In this document: one piece after another, positions 33,115-40,792 of the stretch
Layout of the letters: each line of letters opens with the position of its first letter
How positions within the stretch are numbered: position 1 is the stretch's first letter
NCBI GenBank assembly: GCA_022824565.1
Contig: JAJDZQ010000004.1
Span: 1 to 47,361 of the forward strand
Source of the DNA: Anaerolineae bacterium
Lineage (GTDB): Bacteria; Chloroflexota; Anaerolineae; Aggregatilineales; Phototrophicaceae
Direction: 5' to 3'
Length of the DNA stretch: 47,361 nucleotides
Position numbers and translations under genes: made by a program
The notes under the pieces: generated by a model
Databases searched by the model: none
Told to the model about the DNA's origin: nothing
Seen by the model: only the letters and a program-made list of their open reading frames with translations

Positions 33115-34047
33115 TTATTCGTCCGCCATGCGCTGATTGCGCACATAAAAGATGCCGATGAAGGTGCAAATCGCCAGGATGATCATCGCCAGCGTCGAGG
33201 CGATCGAATACTCGTGCGAGCTGAATGCCGCCTTGTAGGTGTAGGTGCTCAATACTTCTGTAGAGCGCATGGGACCACCGCCGGTGGTCATCCAAACCAG
33301 TGTGAATTGGTGTACCGTCCAGATGAAATCTAGCAGCGCCAGGCTGACGATAATCGGCCTCAGTTGCGGCAAAGTGATGAATCGGAATAGCTGCCAGCTG
33401 TTGGCGCCATCGACTCGACCCGCTTCGTACAAGTCGTCGGGGATGCCCTGCAAGCCAGCCAGAAAACTGACCATGTAGAAGGGATAACCCGCCCAGATAT
33501 TGATGAATGTGACCGCGTTCAGCGCCAGATCACGGTCCGAAAGCCACTCCATTTTCTCCTGGACGAAGCCCAGCTCGAGCAGCACAAAGTTGATGACCCC
33601 ATGCGGATTCAATAGCAGCCGCCACAATATGGCGATGATCGAAGCCGTGAAAACCCAGGGCAGGATGTAGATGACGCGGAAGAACGCTTTGGTCTTGTTG
33701 CCGATCAAGCGCGTATTCAGCAGCAGCGCAAACGACAAGCCGATGATGAAGTGCGCGACAACACTGACTATCGCAAAGTAGAAAGTATTGCCCAGCGCGC
33801 CGCGGAACTTGCGATTGGTCAGCACTTCTTCGTAGTTGTCCAAGCCCACAAAAACCGGCGGGTTGGGGTTGACGATCACGTTGTCGACCAAGGAATAGAG
33901 GAAGACAGTCGCGATGGGGATGATGGTCAAAGCCGAAAGCAAAGCCAAAGTCGGCGAGAGGTAGGCATAGGGAAGCAATTTGCGCTTCCGCTTCTCCCAC
34001 CCACTTGCGCCTGATGCAAGAATCGCGTGTGCCTCTGAAGTGTCCAT
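33115..34047 (-). CDS. ABC sugar transporter permease (MalF/UgpA type)
   Basis: A 310-residue inner-membrane permease, partner of the MalG-type gene. The cytoplasmic N-terminus KRKRKLLPYAYLSPTLALL leads into helix 1. VFVGLDNYEEVL is the periplasmic segment typical of the family. The EAA loop is PDDLYEAGRVDGANSWQLFRFITLPQLRP. ATG 34047 is the most typical start; the frame opens at 34113 but passes through the hairpin repeats at 34067-34140, so the longer form is unlikely. The ribosome binding site is poor (GGCGGC). Confidence 0.93.
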   Translation of the reverse strand: MDTSEAHAILASGASGWEKRKRKLLPYAYLSPTLALLSALTIIPIATVFLYSLVDNVIVNPNPPVFVGLDNYEEVLTNRKFRGALGNTFYFAIVSVVAHFIIGLSFALLLNTRLIGNKTKAFFRVIYILPWVFTASIIAILWRLLLNPHGVINFVLLELGFVQEKMEWLSDRDLALNAVTFINIWAGYPFYMVSFLAGLQGIPDDLYEAGRVDGANSWQLFRFITLPQLRPIIVSLALLDFIWTVHQFTLVWMTTGGGPMRSTEVLSTYTYKAAFSSHEYSIASTLAMIILAICTFIGIFYVRNQRMADE

Positions 34048-34066
34048 ATATTGCCGCCATCCCCTT

Positions 34067-34140
34067 GCCCCTTCCCCCCACAAGGCAGGAAGGGGCATAC
34101 GTTTGACAACCAAGTCTCTCCCGCTTTATGGGGGAGGGAC
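34067..34140. repeat. Two hairpins between binding-protein and permease genes
   Basis: Hairpin 1: GCCCCTTCC (34067-34075) and GGAAGGGGC (34088-34096), nine perfect pairs. Hairpin 2: GTCTCTCCC (34114-34122) and GGGAGGGAC (34132-34140), nine pairs with one G-U. A GGGAGGG..AGTGGGGG tail follows hairpin 2, like the repeats at 45453-45723. They lie in the mRNA directly after the solute-binding protein gene. In that position such structures can protect the upstream message, as REP elements do between malE and malF in E. coli. Confidence 0.7.
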
Positions 34141-34162
34141 TTAGAGTGGGGGACGGTTTCTC

Positions 34163-35407
34163 CTACGCAAAGATGTCTTCCCATTCTTCTTGCGCGAGTT
34201 CCAGCAGCTCGTCCAATTCGATTTCGCCTTCGAGATAGAACTGGAAGGGCTCGGCCATCTGGCGCATCAGCTCTTCCGCGGCCGGCAGCCCGGTGAACTC
34301 GTTGGCCAGGTAGCCTTCCTGGAAGATCTCAAATGCCGTCATGAAGAGCGGGTCCGTCTGGATGAAGTCCGGCGTCGCATTCACATTGCCGGGGAAGGCA
34401 TTGGCGATGGACGTCAGCTTCGTGTTGCCTTCGACGCTCGTGAGATAATCAATCAGCTTCCAGGCTTCGGCTTTGTGCTCGGTATTGGAGCTGATGCCGA
34501 TTCCCCAAGAGGCATAGGGCAGCCCGCGCGGTCCATCGTAGCCCTCGGCGGCCGGCAGCGCGGTGATATCGAAGTTCAGGTCTGGGTTGCGCTCGCGGAT
34601 CAGCGTGAAATGCGCCAGTGTGTTGACGATCATGGCCACGCGCTCGTTGACGAATTCTTCGACCTTCTCATTCTCCTTCATGGCGAAGGAACCCGGCGCG
34701 ACCACGCCTGCGTCGTGCAGGCTCTTGATGAATTCCAAGGTCCCTGCCAGCGCTTCGTTGCCAATCAGGTGGGGCTGCCCCATGTCATCGAGCATGCTGC
34801 CACCACTCGCCCAGAGCCAGGACATGGTGTCATTCTGGATGCCGTTGGGCTGCTCCAGCGAAAGCGGCTGCGCCCAGCCATAGACATTGTTGTCGGGGTC
34901 GGTCAATGCCATAGCGGCGGCGGCGAATTCGGCGCGCGTTGTCGGCGGGTCGATGCCAGCAGCTTCCAGCAGGTCCAGGTTGACGAATACCGGGTAGATG
35001 AAGTTGGCGATGGGGATCATGTAGGTCTCCCCAGCGAGGCGAATCTGCGCAGCCAATTCGCTGTCATCGTACATGGCGTCTTCCATGGCTTGCGTCAGAC
35101 TGTGCAGCGCGCCCTGCTTCCAAAGCACATTCACCCAGGCGCCATCCAGGCCAACGACATCGGCCATGGTGCCGGTGGCCGCGCTGGCGATGATCTGGTC
35201 TTTGGTAGTCAGATAGGGACCGCTAATCGTCTCTACCTTGATGCCGGGGTTGGCGGCTTCAAAATCATCCAGGATCGCGCGGAATGAGCCCTCCGGCAAT
35301 TCCGGCTCCCACCATTGCTGGAATTCCAGCACGACATCCTGGGCAGATGCCGCGCCGCCTGCCACCAGCAGCAAGATCATCAATACAGCAATCAAATAGC
35401 GTTTCAT
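34163..35407 (-). CDS. ABC sugar-binding protein (extracellular solute-binding family 1)
   Basis: A 414-residue exported binding protein of a CUT1-type sugar transporter. The signal peptide MKRYLIAVLMILLLVAGGA ends near ASAQ-DV, with no lipobox Cys, so it may be anchored otherwise or be free. The mature start VVLEFQQWWEPELPEG and the segments PGIKVETISGPY, ADVVGLDGAWVNVLWKQGAL and GLPYASWGIGISSNTEHKAEAW are typical. ATG 35407 has AGGAG nine bases upstream. It is the first gene of the operon binding protein - permease - permease - aldolase - kinase. The ligand cannot be predicted; the aldolase and kinase suggest a sugar entering as a ketose phosphate. Confidence 0.94.
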   Translation of the reverse strand: MKRYLIAVLMILLLVAGGAASAQDVVLEFQQWWEPELPEGSFRAILDDFEAANPGIKVETISGPYLTTKDQIIASAATGTMADVVGLDGAWVNVLWKQGALHSLTQAMEDAMYDDSELAAQIRLAGETYMIPIANFIYPVFVNLDLLEAAGIDPPTTRAEFAAAAMALTDPDNNVYGWAQPLSLEQPNGIQNDTMSWLWASGGSMLDDMGQPHLIGNEALAGTLEFIKSLHDAGVVAPGSFAMKENEKVEEFVNERVAMIVNTLAHFTLIRERNPDLNFDITALPAAEGYDGPRGLPYASWGIGISSNTEHKAEAWKLIDYLTSVEGNTKLTSIANAFPGNVNATPDFIQTDPLFMTAFEIFQEGYLANEFTGLPAAEELMRQMAEPFQFYLEGEIELDELLELAQEEWEDIFA

Positions 35408-35745
35408 TTGGCGGTTCTCCTTGTCGTTTCGTATGAACTGTCTGAAGTCGCAAGGCGTGGCGCGCCCCGCGTGTTACAGCGGCAATCAAGGCATAGGCTG
35501 TCCTTTCGGCATCAGGCAAATTCTCCAGCGCCCATCACAGGCAGGCGGCTTCGGCACTGCGTTGCAAAGTTCACAAGCGCGGGAAAGAAATCGCGAGTCC
35601 AAATACTGCTTTTCCATGACACACTCTCTGAATCTGGATTGGAACATAGCTGCGCGGGCTTGTCAAACAATTCGCCCAATCCAGACCAATTGACGATTCG
35701 CATTCACTTTTCCATATTACAATGTGCAATAGACAAGGAGAGACG
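35408..35745. other. Divergent intergenic region
   Basis: About 340 bases between the sugar-binding protein gene (minus) and the dGTPase gene (plus). The right end holds the dGTPase promoter. I could not identify a convincing promoter or operator for the sugar operon on the minus strand, nor a coding frame or repeat. Confidence 0.6.
35690..35718 (+). promoter_or_regulatory. dGTPase promoter
   Basis: -35 TTGACG (35690-35695), 17-bp spacer, -10 CATATT (35713-35718), 27 bases before the ATG at 35746. Confidence 0.55.
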
Positions 35746-36903
35746 ATGCCGTCCATTCGTCAACTGTTGGAAGCCAACGAACAAGCGACGCTCGCGCCAT
35801 ATGCCCTGCTTTCAAGTCGTTCGCGAGGGCGCATCCATGCCGAGCCGCCAGCGAGCGCCCGCACGGCTTTTCAACGCGACCGCGACCGCATCTTGCATGC
35901 CGCCGCCTTCCGCCGCCTGCAATACAAGACGCAAGTATTTGTCAATGATGCCGGCGATTATTTTCGTACGCGGCTGACGCATACCTTGGAAGTGGCGCAG
36001 ATCGGCCGAACTTTGGCGCGGGCGCTCGGCGCAAATGAAGATTTGGTGGAAGCCATCTGCCTGGCGCACGATTTGGGACACCCGCCTTTTGGGCATACCG
36101 GCGAAGCAGCGCTGGATGACCTGCTGCGCGACCAGGGCGGTTTTGATCATAATGTACAGAGTTTTCGCTTGGTTACGCGGCTGGAAAATCGCTATCCAGG
36201 CTGGCGGGGCCTCAACTTGACCTTGGAGACCTTGGAAGGCATCGCCAAGCACGACCTCAAGCGCGACATGGGCGCATTCCCCGAGATCGATTGCGCTGAG
36301 GGACCCAGCCTGGAAACCCAGATCGCCAATATCGCCGATGGCCTCGCGTATAATGCCCACGACCTCGACGATGGCTTGCAAGCCGGTTTGATCGCGCCGG
36401 CCGATTGCGCTGAACTGGACCTGTGGCGCATGGCAGCCGGCTGCGTTGCCTGGCAAGCCGGGCGGCTGGATGATCTGGGACGTCATCAGCTAATCCGCGA
36501 ACTGGTGGGCATCCTGGTCGCTGATGTGTTGCAAGAGACTCGCAAGCGCATCGTTGCCCTGCAGCCAGCAACGGCTCGCGAAATCCAGCGTCACCCCTGC
36601 CTCATCGTGCGCTATAGTTTGCGCATGCGCGAACATTTTCAGCAGTTGCAAGCCTTGCTTATGGAACGGCTGTATCGACATCCGCGCATCCTCGGCCGGC
36701 AAGAACAGGCGCGCCAGGTTATCCAAACGCTGTATGCGAGCTGGCAGAAAGACCCGCGACAAATCCCCGGCGAGCTGCGCCAGTTTGTGCGCAAGGCAGC
36801 ACAGCCGCGGCAGATCGCCGATGCCCTGGCCAGCACGAGCGACCGCAGCGCCCTGCAACTGGTTCAGCAGCTCGCGCCGCGCCGCGCAAGCCAAAGGAGT
36901 TGA
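35746..36903 (+). CDS. dgt: Deoxyguanosinetriphosphate triphosphohydrolase-like HD protein
   Basis: HD-domain dNTP triphosphohydrolase that releases tripolyphosphate from dGTP or other dNTPs. The 385-residue product belongs to the shorter dGTPase-like type. It has FQRDRDRILHAAAFRRLQYKTQVF (around residue 43) and the metal-binding His in RTRLTHTLEVAQIGR. The HD pair is AHDLGHPPFGHTGE (around residue 108), and the final Asp is in ADGLAYNAHDLDDGL (around residue 200). ATG 35746 has AAGGAG five bases upstream. It may help balance the dNTP pool or defend against phage. A Ser/Thr kinase gene follows after five bases. Confidence 0.94.
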   Translation: MPSIRQLLEANEQATLAPYALLSSRSRGRIHAEPPASARTAFQRDRDRILHAAAFRRLQYKTQVFVNDAGDYFRTRLTHTLEVAQIGRTLARALGANEDLVEAICLAHDLGHPPFGHTGEAALDDLLRDQGGFDHNVQSFRLVTRLENRYPGWRGLNLTLETLEGIAKHDLKRDMGAFPEIDCAEGPSLETQIANIADGLAYNAHDLDDGLQAGLIAPADCAELDLWRMAAGCVAWQAGRLDDLGRHQLIRELVGILVADVLQETRKRIVALQPATAREIQRHPCLIVRYSLRMREHFQQLQALLMERLYRHPRILGRQEQARQVIQTLYASWQKDPRQIPGELRQFVRKAAQPRQIADALASTSDRSALQLVQQLAPRRASQRS

Positions 36904-36908
36904 CCAGC

Positions 36909-38030
36909 ATGCCAGGCGAAACATTGTTGAACCAGCGCTACGAATTGGTCGCCCAGCAAGGCTCTGGCGGCATGTCGGTGATCTATCGCGCGCTCGATCG
37001 TTCTCTGGGGCGCATTGTTGCCATCAAGATTCTGCGCCCCAACCTGACCAAAGACCCGGCTTTCTTGGCCAAGTTTCAGCAAGAAGCGCGCAGCATCGCC
37101 AAGATGGCTCACCCCAATATCGTAACCGTGCACGATGTCGGCAGCGATGGCGCGACCTATTACATCGTCATGGAAATGATCACGGGCAGCGACCTCAAAA
37201 AGCTCATCAAGCAACGCGGTGCCCTGCCACTTGATCGAGCGCTGGATTACGCGATTCAACTTTGCGCCGGGCTGGGTTTTGCCCATCGTTCGCAGTTGGT
37301 GCACGCCGATGTCAAACCACAGAATATTCTCATCAACCGCGAAGGCGTCATCAAGGTGACCGACTTTGGAATCGCCCAGGCGTATACGGACACCATGCCG
37401 CAAACGCGCAGCAAGGTGGTCTGGGGCAGCCCGCATTACTTCGCGCCAGAGCAAGCGCGCGGCGAAAAACCCTCGCCAGCCTCGGATGTCTATTCTATCG
37501 GCATCGTTTTGTTCGAGATGTTCACGGGTCGCCTGCCCTATATCGGCACTTCGCAACGCGACTTGGCCTTGGCGCATCTGAAGGCGGAAGTGCCTCGCGC
37601 CAGCGAAATCAACCCCGACCTGCCCGCCGAGCTAAGCCGCGTCATCTTCAAGGTGATGAGCAAGCGTCCCAACGACCGCTATCAACATGCCGACCAACTG
37701 GGGCATATCCTCAGCCAGATCCGCGACCGCAGCCGAGCCGGCGCCCTGCAACGTGCCTCTGCCCCGCAGCCAGTAGCCGCCAGCCCCGCTATTGCCCCGG
37801 CGCTCACCCCGCCTGCGCCAGCCATTCCCAGCCCGCCAGCGCCTTTCTTTCACACCGACGGCAGCATCATTGTCGAAGCAACGGGCGGATATACCGGACC
37901 ATTCTTGCCACAACGGCAGGCGCGCGCGGATGGCGTTGATATCGTTACGATCGCGCTGATTTTGCTGGCATTCCTGGCTGTGGCCGGCTTGCTGCCGGTC
38001 TATATCTTGTGGGTGCTGCCGCTGCTCTAG
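36909..38030 (+). CDS. Membrane-bound Ser/Thr protein kinase
   Basis: A 373-residue Hanks-type kinase. The Gly loop is GSGGMSV (18-24), ATP Lys40 lies in VAIKIL, DFG is at 152-154 and APE at 179-181. The catalytic loop is HADVKPQN (132-139): Asp134 is kept but the Arg of HRD is Ala, so it is a non-RD kinase, which usually does not need activation-loop phosphorylation. A Pro/Ala-rich linker (about 280-320) leads to a single C-terminal membrane helix (about 345-370), so the kinase domain is cytoplasmic. No PASTA or other sensor domain follows; at most a few residues lie outside. ATG 36909 has AAGGAG nine bases upstream. It is co-transcribed with the dGTPase gene. Confidence 0.93.
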   Translation: MPGETLLNQRYELVAQQGSGGMSVIYRALDRSLGRIVAIKILRPNLTKDPAFLAKFQQEARSIAKMAHPNIVTVHDVGSDGATYYIVMEMITGSDLKKLIKQRGALPLDRALDYAIQLCAGLGFAHRSQLVHADVKPQNILINREGVIKVTDFGIAQAYTDTMPQTRSKVVWGSPHYFAPEQARGEKPSPASDVYSIGIVLFEMFTGRLPYIGTSQRDLALAHLKAEVPRASEINPDLPAELSRVIFKVMSKRPNDRYQHADQLGHILSQIRDRSRAGALQRASAPQPVAASPAIAPALTPPAPAIPSPPAPFFHTDGSIIVEATGGYTGPFLPQRQARADGVDIVTIALILLAFLAVAGLLPVYILWVLPLL

Positions 38031-38101
38031 GTCCAGGCAAAAATGGGGGGCGAAAACCGGGGCAACCTTGCACAAATACAAACCCTGGCGAGGCGAATGG
38101 C

Positions 38102-38131
38102 TTGACACGAATCGCCGCTGACAAGTAGACT
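38102..38131 (+). promoter_or_regulatory. Promoter of the LysM-glycosidase-like gene
   Basis: -35 TTGACA (38102-38107), 18-bp spacer, -10 TAGACT (38126-38131), 38 bases before the GTG at 38170. Confidence 0.65.
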
Positions 38132-38169
38132 GCAAGCAGAAATTGCCAGAGCCTGGCAGGAGTGTGTCC

Positions 38170-39702
38170 GTGAGCCGCGCCATTGTTCGGCGGATCTTGT
38201 TACTTTTGTGGCTGCTTCCAGCGGTTGTCGGCGCGCAAGGTAGCGAGTCCGCCGCGCCTATGGAGTTGATTGCCTATACGGTGCAGCCCGGCGACACGCT
38301 CTACGGCATTGCCAGGCAATATGCGATCTCACTTGATGACTTGCGCAGCCTGAACGAACTGCGCGCAGATGCAGTGCTGGTGGTGGGCGAGGCGCTGCTT
38401 GTGCCGCCCCTAGATGATTCTCGCTATTTCCACCATGTGGTCAAAGCGGGCGATTCGCTGTATGCGCTGGCGCGGCTCTTCGGCATATCGCAAGCCGACC
38501 TGATGCATCTGAATGCGATCGCTGGGGCCGAGTCGTTGCGCGCCGGGCAGATCATCAGGGTGCCCTATCCGTCAACAATCCCGCCCAAGCCGGGTTTTGG
38601 CTTTGGGATCCATGTATTTGTCGAAAGCGGCGATGCAGAGGCGCTGGCGGAGCAAGCCAAGCAGCTGGGCGTCAACTGGGCGAAGATTGATGTGGCTTGG
38701 TCGCAGATTGAAAGCGAGCAAGGCAGCGCAGATTACGCCGACCTGGATGCCCTCGTCAGGGCGCTGCATGCGGCGGACCTCAAGCTGCTGCTGAATATCT
38801 ATGACGCGCCCGACTGGAGCCGCGCCAACTACCGCGAGAGCATGAACAGCAAGCTGCTGGCCTATGGCGGACCACCAGCCGATCTCAACGATTTTGCCGT
38901 CTTTCTCGCCCGGACTGTGGCGCGTTATGCGGGCTTGGTAGATGCCTATGAAATCTGGAAAGCGCCCAACCTGCTGAAGTACTGGAATGTGCCCGTCTAT
39001 GACCAGCCGCCCCAAGAATCTGCGGGTGGTGATTTTGGATTGCCCGCTTCGATTGCCCTGGGCACGGTCCATTATGCCGCCTTGCTGGAGCTGGCTTATG
39101 CCACGGTTAAAGCGCATGACGCCGACGCGCAGGTGATCAGCGCTGGCTTGGCACCGGTGGGATTCACGGACAATTACAATTCTATCGCCACAGATATTTA
39201 TCTTGACGATCTGCTGGCTGCGGGCGCGGCCGACTATGTAGATGGCATCGGCGCGATCTTCAGCGCGTCGGCCGTGCCACCGACATTGCCATGCTGTGAA
39301 CAGCCGCCGGGCGTGGAATCGCATTATGAGTCTTTCTTGCAGAATTTCGGCGGCTTGCTGGCGCATTATGCCGCGGCGCTGGACAAGCATCAGGTCGAAC
39401 TGCCGTTGCTGCTCACGCAAGTGGGCTGGGGCACGACCGATGGCGCAAATCTGGCGGTGCCGGCGACCGGCTATGAGTGGGTGAACTACACCAGCCAGGC
39501 CGAACAGGCGCTGTATGTCAGGCAGGCTTATCAGTTGGCGCAAGAAATGGACGCGCTTTCGGCGATGTTTCTCTACAACTTGAATGGCTGCGCCGTCGGC
39601 GATGCAGAAGCTTGTTTCTTCAGCCTGGTAGATGCAAAAGGCGCGCGCCGCCCGGTCTTCATGGCTTATGAAGCCGTGCCGAAACCAGCCAGTCCGCAGT
39701 AG
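38170..39702 (+). CDS. Secreted protein: two LysM domains plus glycosidase-like barrel
   Basis: A 510-residue exported protein. The GTG start at 38170 has AGGAG seven bases upstream and gives a signal peptide (RRILLLLWLLPAVVGAQG). LysM 1 begins YTVQPGDTLYGIARQYAISLDDL (about 36-80), and LysM 2 HHVVKAGDSLYALARLFGISQADL (about 89-133). They should bind peptidoglycan or another GlcNAc polymer. Residues about 145-510 resemble a GH39/GH5-like TIM barrel (VNWAKIDVAWSQIESEQG, DAYEIWKAPNLLKYWN). The usual NEP acid/base motif reads KAPN here, so the catalytic Glu seems lost at that position; activity is doubtful. It is convergent with the next LysM gene, four bases away. Confidence 0.85.
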   Translation: MSRAIVRRILLLLWLLPAVVGAQGSESAAPMELIAYTVQPGDTLYGIARQYAISLDDLRSLNELRADAVLVVGEALLVPPLDDSRYFHHVVKAGDSLYALARLFGISQADLMHLNAIAGAESLRAGQIIRVPYPSTIPPKPGFGFGIHVFVESGDAEALAEQAKQLGVNWAKIDVAWSQIESEQGSADYADLDALVRALHAADLKLLLNIYDAPDWSRANYRESMNSKLLAYGGPPADLNDFAVFLARTVARYAGLVDAYEIWKAPNLLKYWNVPVYDQPPQESAGGDFGLPASIALGTVHYAALLELAYATVKAHDADAQVISAGLAPVGFTDNYNSIATDIYLDDLLAAGAADYVDGIGAIFSASAVPPTLPCCEQPPGVESHYESFLQNFGGLLAHYAAALDKHQVELPLLLTQVGWGTTDGANLAVPATGYEWVNYTSQAEQALYVRQAYQLAQEMDALSAMFLYNLNGCAVGDAEACFFSLVDAKGARRPVFMAYEAVPKPASPQ

Positions 39703-39706
39703 ATGC

Positions 39707-40792
39707 CTAGCCGCTCCAGACGAAGCGCTTCCAACTGCCTTGCTCGCCGACGAAGAAATAGACGCCCGCTTCGTTCTGCCGCGCCACACTGACCCGCCAT
39801 TGCAGGTTGTGGATCTCACCATCATGAGGCGCAAAGGCGACTGGCACGCGATAGCTGTTGGCTCTGGTGCGCTGGCGATGGTCGCTCGCATTGGTCTGAT
39901 TCTGCAGCTCGACCAGGTAGACATCGGCCTCGCTCAGCCCGCTTACCCCCACCCATTGCAAGACCAGTTCGCGCGAAATTATGCGCTCGCCTTCGAGAGG
40001 ATAAAGCAGGCGCGGCGCGTGTTTGGTGGCGGTTGGCGTTGGCGTCTCCAAACCCGTTGGCGTGGGAAATCGCGTCGGCAAGGGAGTCGGCTTTGGCACC
40101 TGGATGCACGCGCCGATGTTCAATATGGGCACACAATCTTCGCCGCCCGCCAGCAAGGTGAAATTGCAGCCCGACCAATTCAAGTCGCTATTGAGATCGC
40201 TGAGAATCTCAAGAGTTGTATTGTAGCGCTCGGCAATAGAGACCATGTTGTCGTTGGCTACGACCGTGTGGCAGCCCAGTGATGTGTCTGTCTGCAGGTC
40301 CGTCGCGCTGTCGATGCCGATAGTCGCCAGCAGCTCGACAGTCGCTTCTGCGCCGGCCGGTGTCGCGGTGGCAGTGGGGCGAGGAATGCGGATGGTCTGC
40401 CCGACCGGCAAGAAGTCGATGCTGAAAACGCTGTCATTCAACCCCACGACTGCTTGTGCGACTTCCAGTTGATAGCCATAGCCAAAGACCTGAATGATGC
40501 CCATGAGCGTGTCATCCGCCTGCACCTCGTATTCAAAAAAGGCCGGGCTGGGGCTTGGCGAGGGCGGCACGGTCGGCGAAGGCGTATTGGTGCGCGGCGC
40601 GACAGGCACCGGCGCTGTCGGCGCAACGAAGTCCTGCGTGGGCGGTGGCGCAACAGTCGGGCGAGGAAGGGACGTTTGAGTGGCGCTCGCGACAGGCCTC
40701 GCTGTTGCGGTCGGCTGCTGGCCCGGGCGCAGGTTGCAGCCAGCCAGTAGCAGGCTCGCCAGCGACAGCGCAGCCCAGAGGCACAGGCGCAT
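39707..40792 (-). CDS. LysM lipoprotein with C-terminal beta-sandwich-like domain
   Basis: A 361-residue lipoprotein. The signal peptide ends with lipobox LLAGC. A Thr/Pro-rich linker (about residues 25-85) follows. LysM-like domain 1 is YEVQADDTLMGIIQVFGY and LysM-like domain 2 is HTVVANDNMVSIAERYNTT. A second PTP linker leads to a C-terminal domain of about 100 residues (RLLYPLEGERIISRELVLQWVG... VSVARQNE) resembling an Fn3-like beta-sandwich. ATG 40792 overlaps the upstream stop as TGATG, so it is translationally coupled to its paralogue. Its probable location is the cell envelope surface; no enzymatic motif is visible. Confidence 0.87.
   Translation of the reverse strand: MRLCLWAALSLASLLLAGCNLRPGQQPTATARPVASATQTSLPRPTVAPPPTQDFVAPTAPVPVAPRTNTPSPTVPPSPSPSPAFFEYEVQADDTLMGIIQVFGYGYQLEVAQAVVGLNDSVFSIDFLPVGQTIRIPRPTATATPAGAEATVELLATIGIDSATDLQTDTSLGCHTVVANDNMVSIAERYNTTLEILSDLNSDLNWSGCNFTLLAGGEDCVPILNIGACIQVPKPTPLPTRFPTPTGLETPTPTATKHAPRLLYPLEGERIISRELVLQWVGVSGLSEADVYLVELQNQTNASDHRQRTRANSYRVPVAFAPHDGEIHNLQWRVSVARQNEAGVYFFVGEQGSWKRFVWSG

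Noticed and set aside
34047-34113. Longer N-terminus for the MalF-type permease
   Set aside because: The extra residues are translated from the hairpin repeat and have no ribosome binding site; the family normally starts shortly before the KRKRKLLPY-type segment.
38572-39924. 450-codon open frame on the minus strand
   Set aside because: It is antisense to the LysM-barrel gene and runs into the next LysM gene in another frame; no motif supports it.
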